A stretch of DNA of 64,000 nucleotides, from assembly GCF_001510655.1 (NCBI RefSeq), contig NZ_LMVC01000003.1:442389-506388 (forward strand). The letters run 5' to 3'. Made by a program: the position numbers and the translations under genes. Numbering within the stretch: the first letter of the stretch is position 1; every line of letters begins with the position of its first letter. Below the pieces are notes generated by a model. That model was not told where the DNA came from. It ran no database searches and saw only the letters and a list, made by a program, of their open reading frames with translations. This stretch comes from Fictibacillus sp. FJAT-27399. GTDB taxonomy: Bacteria > Bacillota > Bacilli > Bacillales > Fictibacillaceae. Shown piece after piece: positions 26,005 to 35,433 of this stretch.

Positions 26005-26556
26005 GTGAAGATGGACAATCTCTCATTTGATGAGATGTGGGAAAAAATTATGGCGTGCGACAGTTCGTATGACGGTTTATTTTATACTGCTGTCAAAACG
26101 ACAAAAATTTATTGCCGTCCTTCCTGCCGCTCGAGAAAACCGAAGAAGATCAACGTGGATTTCTATGGAACTATTCCTGAAGCAGTAGAGGCGGGCTTTC
26201 GAGCCTGTAAACGATGCCAGCCGGATGCCGGGCTTTCTCCTCAGATGGAGATCGTCACAAGCGTCAAATCATTTCTTGTTCAGCATTATAAAAAACCGCT
26301 CGTTCTTCAGGACATTGCCGATTTTGCCGGTGTCAGTCCGTTTTATCTGGAACGGCAATTTAAACAGGCGACCTCAGAAACGCCGAGGGAATATTTGGAG
26401 AAGATCCGGGTAGACAAGGCCGCCCATCTTCTTAAAAATACGAGCCTTACAAATCTCGAAATCTGCTATGAAGCAGGGTTTCGAAGTCCGTCAAATTTTT
26501 ATAAAGTCTTTCGTACGGTCTTGGATTGTTCACCAAGTGAATTTCGTAATAAGTAA
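26005..26556 (+). CDS. adaA: Methylphosphotriester-sensing activator AdaA
   Basis: A 183-residue protein with an Ada domain (about 5-80; Cys in YCRPSCRSRKP and FRACKRCQPD) and a complete AraC helix-turn-helix (about 85-183). In B. subtilis AdaA accepts methyl groups from phosphotriesters and then activates the ada operon. Start is GTG with AGAGGA at good spacing; the ATG two codons later is possible. The gap to the preceding Ada-type gene is under 20 bp. Confidence 0.9.
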   Translation: MKMDNLSFDEMWEKIMACDSSYDGLFYTAVKTTKIYCRPSCRSRKPKKINVDFYGTIPEAVEAGFRACKRCQPDAGLSPQMEIVTSVKSFLVQHYKKPLVLQDIADFAGVSPFYLERQFKQATSETPREYLEKIRVDKAAHLLKNTSLTNLEICYEAGFRSPSNFYKVFRTVLDCSPSEFRNK

Positions 26557-26595
26557 AAGCACTTCTCCTTTGCGGAAGTGCTTTGTGTTTTTTAG
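26556..26595. terminator. Bidirectional terminator between adaA and citA
   Basis: AAAGCACTTC pairs with GAAGTGCTTT over an 9-nt loop, with T residues on the plus side. It lies between two convergent genes and may serve both. Confidence 0.75.
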
Positions 26596-26603
26596 AATCG
26601 AAT

Positions 26604-27707
26604 TCAGTTCTTCACATCTTCCTTGCTGTGTGTCGGCCCTATATAAACCGATTCTGGTCTGAATATCGTGTTGTCTTCTGACTGTTCAAGAACATGGGCG
26701 GTCCAGCCTACCATTCGGCTGGCCGTAAAGGTGGGCGTGAACAGCTCGTCATCCATTTGAATGGCCTTCATAATCGCTGCAGCATAAAATTCTACGTTCG
26801 TATACAGCGAACGTCCTGGTTTAAATTCCTGCAATAGAGCAACAGCCGTGCGTTCTGTCTCAAGAGCCAGATCAAGCCATTGGTCTTTTCCTGTCATGTT
26901 TAAGAGACGCTCCTTCAAAGCGGCCGCTCTCGGATCAAGTGTTTTATATACGCGATGGCCAAATCCCATCAGCTTCTCACCACGAACTAACTTCTCTCGA
27001 ATTACTCTTTCGGGATCGCCTGCTTCCGCCACTTCATCCAGCAGTGCGATCACACCGGAAGGGGCACCTCCGTGAAGGGGGCCTTTCATCGTCCCAATGG
27101 CTGATGTTGCAGCAGAAACGAGGTCCGATTCTGTGGAAGCTGTTACCCTTGCTGAAAATGTTGAAGCGTTCATCCCATGCTCCAGCGTCAAGATCATATA
27201 GGTTTCCAGCGCTTCAGCATGTGCTTTTAAAGGTGGTGTGCCGTTGATCATATAAAGATAGTTTTCAACATGATCTAAGTCCTCGAAGGGAGAAACAAAC
27301 GGCCTACCTTCTATGCTGCGTATCCGATAGGCTATGATACTCGGAACGAGCGCTGTCAGTCTAATCGCTTGAGCAATCGTAGGTTTCCAGCCATATTCTT
27401 CAGAGCCTTCTGAAGAGATGGCGGTTCGGATCACGCTCATCAAATCCATGTTCTTTGGAAGGTGATCAATGATCTCTTTGATCGAACCTGAAAGCTTCCT
27501 GTTTCTTTTTAACTCATTCTTCAGATCGTTCAGTTCATTTTCATTTGGAAATTTTCCATGCCATAGAAAGTAGGCTGTTTCTTCGAATGAATAGTGCTTT
27601 GTCACTTCGCCGATATCTAAACCTCTGTACAGCAATTTTCCATTCAGGCCATCCACATGGCTGATGGACGTCTGTGCTGCCACAACACCTTTAAGACCTT
27701 TTTCCAT
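26604..27707 (-). CDS. citA: Citrate synthase CitA-type
   Basis: Condenses acetyl-CoA with oxaloacetate. The 367-residue protein has the catalytic histidines in LHGGAPSGVIAL and GFGHRVYK and the catalytic Asp region TFTASRMVGWTAHVLEQ near the C-terminus. The start is the ATG 9 bp after AAGGAG; a TTG one codon upstream is an alternative. Divergent arrangement with a LysR gene matches B. subtilis citA-citR, where citA is the minor citrate synthase. Confidence 0.92.
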   Translation of the reverse strand: MEKGLKGVVAAQTSISHVDGLNGKLLYRGLDIGEVTKHYSFEETAYFLWHGKFPNENELNDLKNELKRNRKLSGSIKEIIDHLPKNMDLMSVIRTAISSEGSEEYGWKPTIAQAIRLTALVPSIIAYRIRSIEGRPFVSPFEDLDHVENYLYMINGTPPLKAHAEALETYMILTLEHGMNASTFSARVTASTESDLVSAATSAIGTMKGPLHGGAPSGVIALLDEVAEAGDPERVIREKLVRGEKLMGFGHRVYKTLDPRAAALKERLLNMTGKDQWLDLALETERTAVALLQEFKPGRSLYTNVEFYAAAIMKAIQMDDELFTPTFTASRMVGWTAHVLEQSEDNTIFRPESVYIGPTHSKEDVKN

Positions 27708-27815
27708 CAATCATCTCTCCTTTTCTTCTTTGATAACATTGTATAGAATATATATAATTAAGAAAATTAAATCTTTTTAAAGAACTTGATCAGGATCATT
27801 AATAAGGAGATAATA

Positions 27816-28694
27816 ATGGAGTTTAATTGGCTATATACCTTTTTAACGGCGGCAGAAACAGGGAATTTTAGAAAAACAGCAGAGATTCTTTACATATCAC
27901 AGCCTTCCGTAACGGTTCATATTAAGCAGCTTGAAAAAGAAATCGGGGGATTGCTCTTTCATCGGGAAGGAAAGAAAGTTAAACTGACGGAAGACGGAAA
28001 ACGATACTTGGATCATGCCAAAAAGCTGATTGCCGTTTATGAAAAAGGGCTTGAAGATCTTGCTTCCTTCAGCCAGGGCTATACGAGCAAGCTTATCCTG
28101 GCCATCTCACCGCTGATCGCTGACACGATTCTTCCCTTTGTGCTGAAGCGATACTTAAATAAGCATCCTGAAACAGAAATATCGGTGAAAATCATAGAAT
28201 CAGAACACATCGAACAAGCGGTATTGAACGATGAAGTGGATATTGGTCTATCATGTCTTCCTACAGCCAATTCCAATTTAATCTGTAATCTCCTATACAG
28301 AGACAAAGTGATCTTTGTTTGTACACACGATGGCCGGGATTCAGAATCCGCACCGCCTCTGGAAGAAGCAGAAGTATTCGAATTGAATTATCTATTGACT
28401 CATAATCACCCAGGTTACTGGGGAGGCTTGATTAAAACGATTAAAGCTAAATATCCTGGTGTGCGAATGATGAAAGTGTCACAAGTGCATATTACGAAAA
28501 GATTTATTATAGAAGGGCTTGGGGTATCCTTTCTGCCTGCCTCTACAGTCAGGCGAGAACTGCTGGAGGGAAGGATGCTGGAAGTGGACTGCCATTCTAT
28601 TCAGCTGCCTGACGCCAATACCTATGCACTGACAAAATACGATCACTCCAAACAAAGAGAATTCCTTTCCTTTGTTTCCAACCATAGAATTTAA
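27816..28694 (+). CDS. citR: LysR-type regulator CitR
   Basis: A 292-residue LysR protein: winged helix at residues 1-60 ([20 protein letters not shown]) and a periplasmic-binding-like effector domain from about residue 90. ATG start 6 bp after AAGGAG; ten extra upstream codons are open but lack a ribosome binding site. In B. subtilis CitR represses citA. The 108 bp divergent spacer contains the AT-rich near-symmetry GAATATATATAATTA, a possible binding region. Confidence 0.88.
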   Translation: MEFNWLYTFLTAAETGNFRKTAEILYISQPSVTVHIKQLEKEIGGLLFHREGKKVKLTEDGKRYLDHAKKLIAVYEKGLEDLASFSQGYTSKLILAISPLIADTILPFVLKRYLNKHPETEISVKIIESEHIEQAVLNDEVDIGLSCLPTANSNLICNLLYRDKVIFVCTHDGRDSESAPPLEEAEVFELNYLLTHNHPGYWGGLIKTIKAKYPGVRMMKVSQVHITKRFIIEGLGVSFLPASTVRRELLEGRMLEVDCHSIQLPDANTYALTKYDHSKQREFLSFVSNHRI

Positions 28695-28711
28695 AAAAAG
28701 GAGAGAAACCA

Positions 28712-29035
28712 ATGAAAAAGAAAATGGCCATGATCAGTATGGCGTTGCTGCTTTTGGCTGCATGTTCATCCAATAACGGACAGGACGAGCAGAAGAAGCA
28801 TGAAAAGCAAAATCTCGAAGCAGCTGACAGCGTGTTCAAGCAAAACTGTGCAAGCTGCCACGGAAACAATCTTGAAGGAGCAGCAGGGCCTTCACTAAAA
28901 CATATCGGAAGTAAATATTCGGAAAAAGAAATCATGAGCATTATTTTAAAAGGGCGAAATGGTATGCCGGCCGGTCTATTGACTGGCGGAGACGCGAGGC
29001 TTGTGGCGGAGTGGCTCAAGAAAGAACACAAATAG
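28712..29035 (+). CDS. cccB: Membrane-anchored cytochrome c551 (CccB-like lipoprotein)
   Basis: A 107-residue lipoprotein with lipobox LLAACS (Cys about 18), one heme c motif CASCH (about 46-50) and a distal methionine in NGMPAG. It should carry electrons on the outer face of the membrane. ATG start behind AAAAAGGAGAG, 17 bp after citR. In B. subtilis cccB lies next to yvjA and ftsE; here that slot is empty, suggesting relocation. Confidence 0.9.
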   Translation: MKKKMAMISMALLLLAACSSNNGQDEQKKHEKQNLEAADSVFKQNCASCHGNNLEGAAGPSLKHIGSKYSEKEIMSIILKGRNGMPAGLLTGGDARLVAEWLKKEHK

Positions 29036-29176
29036 GACACCTTGTAGGGGAATGGTCTTGTAGCTCGTGAGGAATGGGATTGCATTGCCATTCTTATAAA
29101 CCAAGGATAAGCCAGCTTTTCCTTGATTTCTATTCAGGCTCTGCATTTGTTTCACAAACTGACTGACTCATTCTTC

Positions 29177-29247
29177 GCCAGCAGTCCCATTCTTGTTCTA
29201 AAAGTCAATAGATTTGAGGGTCTCTCTTAGCATCAGTAAGCGAGATG
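29177..29247 (+). repeat. Seventy-bp GCCAGC/CATCAGTA repeat, copy 1
   Basis: Starts GCCAGCAGTCCC and ends GATTTGAGGGTCTCTCTTAG then CATCAGTAAGCGAG. It matches two minus-strand copies at 59.7 and 61.5 kb in both end blocks, with a variable middle. Non-coding and located just after cccB. Confidence 0.6.
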
Positions 29248-29293
29248 TTTTTTTTGAGAGATTAGCAATAATACGCTCTAACAAGGTACATAA

Positions 29294-29321
29294 CAAAAAC
29301 CGCCTTTTTAGGCGGTTTTTG
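29294..29321. terminator. Bidirectional terminator between cccB and cls
   Basis: CAAAAACCGCC pairs perfectly with GGCGGTTTTTG around a TTTTTA loop; A and T runs on both sides suit termination of the convergent genes. Confidence 0.9.
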
Positions 29322-29325
29322 TGTT

Positions 29326-30774
29326 TTATAAGAGGGGGGAGAGCAGGCGAGAGATGGATTCTCTGAAGCGGATCCACTTCGAACGCTCCTGATATTGTTC
29401 CCACGTTAATTTACGGGAAAGCTTTACATCCTCGTGAAAAGCGTCCATCAGCTTTTTGGCTATTGTTTTGTTGTATATAAAAGCATTGATTTCAAAGTTC
29501 AGCTTTAAGCTTCGGATATCGAAATTGGCGGTCCCGACGGATGATATCTCATCATCTACAACAATCGATTTGGCATGGATAAAGCCGTTGTCATAGATAT
29601 AGACTTTCGCACCAGCCTTCAGCAAGTCTCCGATATTGGATAACGAAGCCCAATATACGAAAAGATGATCGGGTTTATTCGGTATCATGATCTTTACGTC
29701 TACACCCGAATGGCAAGCGATCCGCAGAGTATCCAGCAGACTGGCATCAGGAACAAAGTACGGAGTTTGAATGGTGATCGAATGTTTGGCAAGGGAGATC
29801 ATCTTGATGTAGCCGTCTTTGATCTGCGGCCACTCCGATTCGGGCCCGCTCGTAACAATCTGCATGCCGATAGCGCCTTTGCCGATTTCCTCAGGAAAAA
29901 GGACAGGATCATAATCAATATCATGTCCATATGAGGCTTGGTTCCAGTCTAGTATAAAACGGGTTTGCATGGAGTGGACGGCTGTGCCCTGAATCTTTAA
30001 GTGTGTATCACGCCAAAACCCAAACCTCGGGTTAAGCCCCAGGTATTCATCCCCTACGTTAAACCCGCCGACATAACCGATCTTGCCGTCGATAATAACG
30101 ATCTTCCGGTGATTTCGGTAGTTCATCCGAAAATTAATGAAGGCAAACCTTGTGGGGAAAAAGACTTCAACCTCTCCCCCGGCCTTTCGGAGTTCGGAGA
30201 AAAAGCGTTTGGTGAGTGTTCGTGATCCCAATTCATCATATAAGACCCTGACCTTAACCCCTTGTTTTGCTTTTTCGACCAAGACATCCCTTATCTTTCT
30301 GCCAAGATTATCTTTTTTAATAATGTAATATTGCAGGTGTATGTGATGTTCTGCCCGTTCGATATCTTGAATCAGATTCTCGAACTTTTTCCCTCCATCA
30401 GTAAAAATTTCAACGGAGTTATCCCGTGAAAAGGGAGCCTCGTTATTGACGAGCTGCATGTAGATCAAGTCCTGGCTTGCTCTCTCAGGTTCGTTGCAAA
30501 ACTCAAAGGACCCGTCCCGAAGATGCTTCATCTGGCTTTTTAAGGTTTTCTCCAAACCAAGCTTTTTTCGGTCATCCCATTGAAATAGCCGGTGTCTGCT
30601 TAAGTTTCGTCCGAACAATAAATAAAGAAAAAAGCCACCTAAAGGAATGAACACTAAGACAAGGAGCCATGCCCAGGTGGAACTGGCATCACGGCGTTCC
30701 CGAAATACGATGACGGCCGCAAGCAATATATTCAAAATGGTAACAAGCATAAGTAATATAGAAAAAATATGCAT
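29326..30774 (-). CDS. cls: Cardiolipin synthase
   Basis: Joins two phosphatidylglycerol molecules to cardiolipin. The 482-residue protein has two N-terminal membrane helices (about 3-22 and 32-52) and two phospholipase-D HKD motifs, HRKIVIIDGKIGYVGG (about 222-237) and HAKSIVVDDEISSVGTAN (about 398-415). ATG start 5 bp after AAGGAG. The family has several Bacillus paralogues (ClsA, YwjE, YwiE), so the suffix is left open. Confidence 0.93.
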   Translation of the reverse strand: MHIFSILLMLVTILNILLAAVIVFRERRDASSTWAWLLVLVFIPLGGFFLYLLFGRNLSRHRLFQWDDRKKLGLEKTLKSQMKHLRDGSFEFCNEPERASQDLIYMQLVNNEAPFSRDNSVEIFTDGGKKFENLIQDIERAEHHIHLQYYIIKKDNLGRKIRDVLVEKAKQGVKVRVLYDELGSRTLTKRFFSELRKAGGEVEVFFPTRFAFINFRMNYRNHRKIVIIDGKIGYVGGFNVGDEYLGLNPRFGFWRDTHLKIQGTAVHSMQTRFILDWNQASYGHDIDYDPVLFPEEIGKGAIGMQIVTSGPESEWPQIKDGYIKMISLAKHSITIQTPYFVPDASLLDTLRIACHSGVDVKIMIPNKPDHLFVYWASLSNIGDLLKAGAKVYIYDNGFIHAKSIVVDDEISSVGTANFDIRSLKLNFEINAFIYNKTIAKKLMDAFHEDVKLSRKLTWEQYQERSKWIRFRESISRLLSPLL

Positions 30775-31141
30775 AAAATCTCCTTAACAAGCAAGAGTAC
30801 GGTAGATGTATAACATACCATAATCTCCTTGTATATTCCCAGTTCTTCAAATAACAAGCAGTATGACCGGATTGAATTTTTTCCATAACCCTAAACAAAG
30901 TGTATCATAGTACCATTTATCTCCTAATGACTATTGCGAAAGAAAGCATATGGGAGGATATAAGAGGATATCTTCTTATATGTAAGTATATTATGGCTAA
31001 CTGTTGGGATTCCTAATAGTAACTGTCACACACCCTTATATCAAAGGATACATAGTTTGGTGCAGCTAAGAAACTTCTTTACAATTAAAAAGTTGCGGTT
31101 AATCGTTGTCGAAAAATGTCGTGAAACTAGAGGTGATGTTA
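30775..31141. other. Divergent control region between cls and the betaine transporter
   Basis: About 370 bp, AT-rich. The notable element is a 24 bp palindrome at 30958-30981, listed separately. I see no gene and no promoter that I would score with confidence. Confidence 0.45.
30958..30981. promoter_or_regulatory. 24-bp palindrome, candidate operator of the betaine transporter
   Basis: The left half ATATAAGAGGAT and right half ATATCTTCTTATAT-type sequence form a 12+12 palindrome in which 11 of 12 pairs match. It lies about 170 bp upstream of the opuAA start. GbsR/OpcR-type repressors bind long dyads near osmoprotectant genes; identity of the regulator is inference. Confidence 0.45.
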
Positions 31142-32350
31142 ATGGAAGCAAAAGTGAGTATTAGAAATGTAACCAAAGTATTTGGCAAATCACCGAAAGC
31201 TGCCGTTCAATTACTGAAAAAGGGTTACTCCAAGAAAGACATATTAAAAGAAACGGGCAGCACGGTCGGTGTAAATAACGCATCGTTTGATATCTATCCA
31301 GGTGAGATCTTCGTGGTCATGGGGTTATCCGGAAGCGGAAAATCCACTTTGATTCGAATGATCAACCGGTTGATCGATCCTTCAAGCGGCGAAATACTTA
31401 TCGATAATGAAGACATCGTGAAAATGCCTACCTCTCAACTTAGAGAAGTGAGACGCAAGACGATCAGCATGGTGTTTCAAAACTTCGCATTATTTCCTCA
31501 TAAAACCGTGTTAGAAAACACGGAGTACGGTCTGGAAATACAAAATGTCTCCCCATCGGAACGCAAGGATAAAGCGATGAGATCCCTTGAAATCGTCGGA
31601 TTAAAGGGGTATGAAAATCAGATGCCATCCCAGTTGAGCGGCGGGATGCAGCAGCGTGTAGGCCTTGCAAGAGCACTGGCAAGCGATACTGATATCCTTT
31701 TGATGGATGAAGCATTCAGTGCCCTTGACCCGCTGATCCGGAAAGACATGCAGGACGAACTTCTTGAAATTCAGGAATCCATGAAAAAAACGATCATTTT
31801 CATTACACATGATCTGGATGAAGCTTTACGTATCGGCGACCGTATCGCCCTTATGAAAGACGGAAGCATAATTCAGATAGGAACACCTGAAGAAATTATG
31901 ATGAATCCTGCCAATGAATACGTTGAGCGATTTGTAGAAGATGTGGATATATCACGCGTTCTTACCGCTTCTCACGTTATGAAACGGGCAGAAAAGATTT
32001 CTCCTGACAGAGGCCCGAGGGTCGCGCTGCAGATTATGAAAGATCAAGGATATTCAAGCATCTTTATCGTTGACCGCAAGCAAAGATTGCTTGGGGCCGT
32101 AACAGCAGATGATGCCTCTAAGGCCATTAAGGAAAACAAGACGATCGAGGAAGTCATGAATAAAGATGTGCTGACTGCAAGTGAAGATACACTTCTTTCC
32201 GACTTGCTTGAACCGATGGCGAATACTAATATTCCTCTTGCCGTAATTGATGAAGAAAAACGGTTAAAAGGAGTTATCATCCGGGGCGCTGTCATTGGCG
32301 CGCTTGCTGGAAACCGCGATGGGCTGAACGGAAAGGAGGATGACGAATGA
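31142..32350 (+). CDS. opuAA: Glycine betaine/proline ABC transporter ATPase OpuAA
   Basis: The energising subunit of an osmoprotectant importer. The 402-residue protein carries the OpuA-specific N-terminal extension, Walker [11 protein letters not shown] (about 60-69), LSGGMQQR, Walker B LLMDEAFSALD, and a C-terminal CBS pair (about 285-395), which in OpuA senses ionic strength at the membrane. ATG start 8 bp after AGAGGTGA; twelve upstream codons are open but not supported. Its stop overlaps the next gene by 4 bp. Confidence 0.94.
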   Translation: MEAKVSIRNVTKVFGKSPKAAVQLLKKGYSKKDILKETGSTVGVNNASFDIYPGEIFVVMGLSGSGKSTLIRMINRLIDPSSGEILIDNEDIVKMPTSQLREVRRKTISMVFQNFALFPHKTVLENTEYGLEIQNVSPSERKDKAMRSLEIVGLKGYENQMPSQLSGGMQQRVGLARALASDTDILLMDEAFSALDPLIRKDMQDELLEIQESMKKTIIFITHDLDEALRIGDRIALMKDGSIIQIGTPEEIMMNPANEYVERFVEDVDISRVLTASHVMKRAEKISPDRGPRVALQIMKDQGYSSIFIVDRKQRLLGAVTADDASKAIKENKTIEEVMNKDVLTASEDTLLSDLLEPMANTNIPLAVIDEEKRLKGVIIRGAVIGALAGNRDGLNGKEDDE

Positions 32351-34080
32351 ATTTTCCGAAAATCCCTTTAGCACAATGGGTTGACCATCTAGTAGACTGG
32401 ATCACAAATACATTTGATCCTGTCTTTAATGCTATTACTGGATTTATTGAAGGGCTTCTTGGCAACCTTGTTACTCTTCTTGGGATAGGTCCTTCTATCT
32501 TGTTAATTTTAATTATTACCCTTTTTGCTCTTTATACGAGCAGATGGGGAGTTGCCATTTTTACATTGGTTGGATTATTGTTAATCGACAATCTTGGATA
32601 TTGGGATGCAACCGTCGATACGATTGCACTCGTATTGTCGTCAGTTGTCCTGACCATCCTGATCGGAATACCGTTTGGAATTTGGGCTTCACAAAATGAT
32701 ACGGCCAAACGGATCATCACACCGATTCTGGACTTCATGCAAACTATGCCAGCCTTTGTTTACCTAATACCATCTATTCTGTTTTTCGGAATCGGGGTTG
32801 TACCGGGTATCCTGGCTTCCGTTATTTTCGCAGTGCCTCCGACGATCCGCCTTACGAATCTCGGAATCCGTGAAGTACCGAAAGATTTAATTGAAGCCAC
32901 AGAGGCCTTTGGTTCAACAACAGGGCAAAAGCTGTTTAAAGTACAGCTTCCTCTTGCTGCACCAACTATCCTTGCTGGTGTGAACCAGAGTATCATGCTT
33001 GCCCTGTCCATGGTCGTTATCGCTTCACTTGTCGGTGCACCTGGACTTGGAGCTGAAGTTTACCGTGCTGTTACTCAAATTAAAGTCGGTGAAGGTTTTG
33101 AAGCCGGAATTTCGATCGTTATCATCGCGATCATTCTGGACCGTATCTCTCAGAACTTGCGAAAACCGCTTTTCGGCAATATCATCAATAAAAAAATCGT
33201 TTATTCTGTATTGGCAGGTCTGCTAATCGTAGCTTACGCTGCAGTAGCGATCAGCCAGGCAAAACCAGATGAAACCAGCTCAAAAAATGTTGGTGACCAG
33301 GTGAACTATGAAATTACGGGTATCGATCCTGGTGCCGGATTGATGAAATCAACAGAAAAAGCAATGAAAGACTATGGTCTGAAGAAAGACTGGACACTGA
33401 AAGAAGGTTCAGCCGCAGCGATGACCGCCGAATTGAAAAAAGCGTATGAAAAGAAAGAACCGATCATCGTTACTGGCTGGACGCCGCACTGGATGTTCAG
33501 TAAGTACGATCTTAAATACCTGAAGGATCCTAAAGGGTCATACGGTAAAGGTGAATCCATTCACACCTTAACGAAAAAAGGGTTCAAGCAGGAAAATCCA
33601 GGTGCTAACAAAATCCTGGATCAGTTCTTCTGGAAGCCTTCTGACATGGAAGAAGTCATGGTGGATGTTCAAGATGGAGCACAGCCTGAAAAAGCTGCAG
33701 CGAAATGGGTGAAATCTCATAAACAAGAAGTAGGCAAATGGACGAAAGGCGCACAAAAAGGCAACGGAAAAGAAGTCAAGCTTGTCTATGTGGCCTGGGA
33801 ATCCGAAATTGCAAGTACGAACGTAGTAGCCAAAGTTCTTGAACAGCAAGGCTATAAAGTAAAACTTCAGCAAGTTGAAGCCGGACCGATGTTCGCCGGT
33901 GTGGCTGATGGAAGTGCTGACGCTATGGTTGCAGCATGGCTGCCGACAACGCATAAGGATTATTACGACAAGTATAAAGGCAAATTTGAGGATCTTGGTC
34001 CAAACCTAAAAGGTACAAAATTAGGTCTTACCGTTCCAAAATATATGCCGATCGATTCCATCGAAGATTTAAAAAAATAA
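32347..34080 (+). CDS. opuABC: Fused betaine ABC permease and substrate-binding protein (OpuABC type)
   Basis: Residues 1-300 form the permease, with about seven hydrophobic helices and the EAA-like loop LIEATEAFGSTTGQKL. Residues about 320-577 form the substrate-binding domain in one chain with it, including VTGWTPHWMFSKYDLKYL and VAAWLPTTHKDYYDKY with Trp and Tyr residues suited to quaternary ammonium binding. B. subtilis encodes these as separate OpuAB and OpuAC; the fusion follows the Lactococcus OpuA plan, giving two binding domains per transporter. Start ATG overlaps opuAA; a strong terminator follows. Confidence 0.93.
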   Translation: MNFPKIPLAQWVDHLVDWITNTFDPVFNAITGFIEGLLGNLVTLLGIGPSILLILIITLFALYTSRWGVAIFTLVGLLLIDNLGYWDATVDTIALVLSSVVLTILIGIPFGIWASQNDTAKRIITPILDFMQTMPAFVYLIPSILFFGIGVVPGILASVIFAVPPTIRLTNLGIREVPKDLIEATEAFGSTTGQKLFKVQLPLAAPTILAGVNQSIMLALSMVVIASLVGAPGLGAEVYRAVTQIKVGEGFEAGISIVIIAIILDRISQNLRKPLFGNIINKKIVYSVLAGLLIVAYAAVAISQAKPDETSSKNVGDQVNYEITGIDPGAGLMKSTEKAMKDYGLKKDWTLKEGSAAAMTAELKKAYEKKEPIIVTGWTPHWMFSKYDLKYLKDPKGSYGKGESIHTLTKKGFKQENPGANKILDQFFWKPSDMEEVMVDVQDGAQPEKAAAKWVKSHKQEVGKWTKGAQKGNGKEVKLVYVAWESEIASTNVVAKVLEQQGYKVKLQQVEAGPMFAGVADGSADAMVAAWLPTTHKDYYDKYKGKFEDLGPNLKGTKLGLTVPKYMPIDSIEDLKK

Positions 34081-34092
34081 TTCGAACTTCTT

Positions 34093-34126
34093 GAGGACAG
34101 CTTCCTGAAAGCTGTCCTCTTTTTTT
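34093..34126 (+). terminator. Terminator of the betaine transporter operon
   Basis: GAGGACAGCTT pairs perfectly with AAGCTGTCCTC and is followed by eight T residues. Confidence 0.93.
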
Positions 34127-34201
34127 AGGAAGACTAATGGCCAAATTCTTCTAATAAACATATAGGGAATACTGCAAATTGTTTGCAAGGGAGAGGTCAG
34201 C

Positions 34202-34426
34202 ATGAATAACATTAACTGGGTTGTGAGTGATCCATATGTGTATCAAGCGCTGCAGTCGGTTGTAAGCAAACCGGTTGTCGTCCAGACGGAACGTGGCTCG
34301 GTTCGCGGAACGCTTAAACAGGTTGTTCCGGATCACATCGTCGTAGAATCAGCGGGAAACTCCTTTTATATCCGAACTCAACAGATCATTTGGGTCGTGC
34401 CAAATCCGCAATTGGTTCCCGAATAA
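34202..34426 (+). CDS. yuzF: YuzF family protein (DUF2642)
   Basis: A 74-residue protein with the DUF2642 pattern: VYQALQSVVSKPVVVQTERG followed by SVRGTLKQVVPDHIVVE, which resembles a small Sm-like beta barrel. Function unknown; relatives occur mostly in spore formers. Start ATG behind GGGAGAGG. Confidence 0.8.
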   Translation: MNNINWVVSDPYVYQALQSVVSKPVVVQTERGSVRGTLKQVVPDHIVVESAGNSFYIRTQQIIWVVPNPQLVPE

Positions 34427-34486
34427 TACAACCTTCGCCACGCATAAGCATTGAGGTAGAACGGATCACAGCGGGGGTGAAGCACG

Positions 34487-35377
34487 ATGATGAAGCGTGT
34501 GAACAAAATAGCGATAGAGCTTCCTAGGCCGGAACACGGTGACATGAACGGAGCCGCGGCGGTTCAGGAACTATTGGGCGGCAAGTTTGGTGAAATGTCC
34601 ACGTTAAATAACTATATGTATCAATCGTTTAATTTTCGGGGGAAAAAGAAGTTTAAACCCTTTTATGACCTCGTTGCGAGTATTACGGCAGAAGAGTTCG
34701 GCCACGTCGAGCTCGTTGCCAACACGATTAATCTGATGTCGTTCGGAAATACGTTTCCAGGCGACCCTGACAGTACGCCTCTTCAGAATGGGAAAGATGC
34801 GCGTTATTCCCTCCACTTTACGACAACGGCACAGGCTGCTTACCCGGGGGACGGAATGGGCCGGCCGTGGAATGGAGACTTTGTCACCAACTCCGGAAGT
34901 CTTGTGGGTGATTTGCTTCATAACTATTTGCTCGAGATCGGGGCAAGAACCCATAAAATGCGCTGTTATGAGATGACCGATCACCCAACCGCAAGAACGA
35001 TGATCGGTTATTTGCTCGTCCGCGGCGGCACTCATATCATCGCTTATGCCAAAGCACTGGAAGTGGCAACAGGGGTTGAGGTTGGTAAGATGCTGCCCGT
35101 GCCGAGCCTGGATAACAACAAGTTTGATTATGCTAAGCCATTTATAGATAAAGGGCTTTCCAATGTTTTATATACATGGGGGGAGCCGGAGTACCGGGAT
35201 ATCAGTAAAATCTGGAAAGGAAAAAATCCTGAGACGGGACAGCAGTTAACGGTCATTGACGGCATGCCGGAAGGAGCAAAGGTTCCTGATTTTGAGGAAC
35301 TGCCTGAAGAGTTTGCTCCGGGCATTGATCAGGATGATTATCAGCGGATTTTGAAGCGGCTGATGTCGAATATATAA
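34487..35377 (+). CDS. Manganese (non-heme) catalase family protein
   Basis: Disproportionates hydrogen peroxide using a di-manganese centre. The 296-residue protein is a four-helix ferritin-like fold with ligand motifs AEEFGHVELV (about 69-78) and LEIGARTHK (about 150-158), and the stretch VRGGTHIIAYAKAL. Closest to B. subtilis YdbD. Two ATGs are adjacent (34487 and 34490), both behind GCGGGGGTGA. No terminator is evident directly after it; the TTGAGCC motif cluster follows within 60 bp. Confidence 0.9.
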   Translation: MMKRVNKIAIELPRPEHGDMNGAAAVQELLGGKFGEMSTLNNYMYQSFNFRGKKKFKPFYDLVASITAEEFGHVELVANTINLMSFGNTFPGDPDSTPLQNGKDARYSLHFTTTAQAAYPGDGMGRPWNGDFVTNSGSLVGDLLHNYLLEIGARTHKMRCYEMTDHPTARTMIGYLLVRGGTHIIAYAKALEVATGVEVGKMLPVPSLDNNKFDYAKPFIDKGLSNVLYTWGEPEYRDISKIWKGKNPETGQQLTVIDGMPEGAKVPDFEELPEEFAPGIDQDDYQRILKRLMSNI

Positions 35378-35433
35378 GGGGATGCCGGGTCGCTGATGAG
35401 TTTTTTGCGGTTCGGCTTCTGTCTTTGTGGGTA

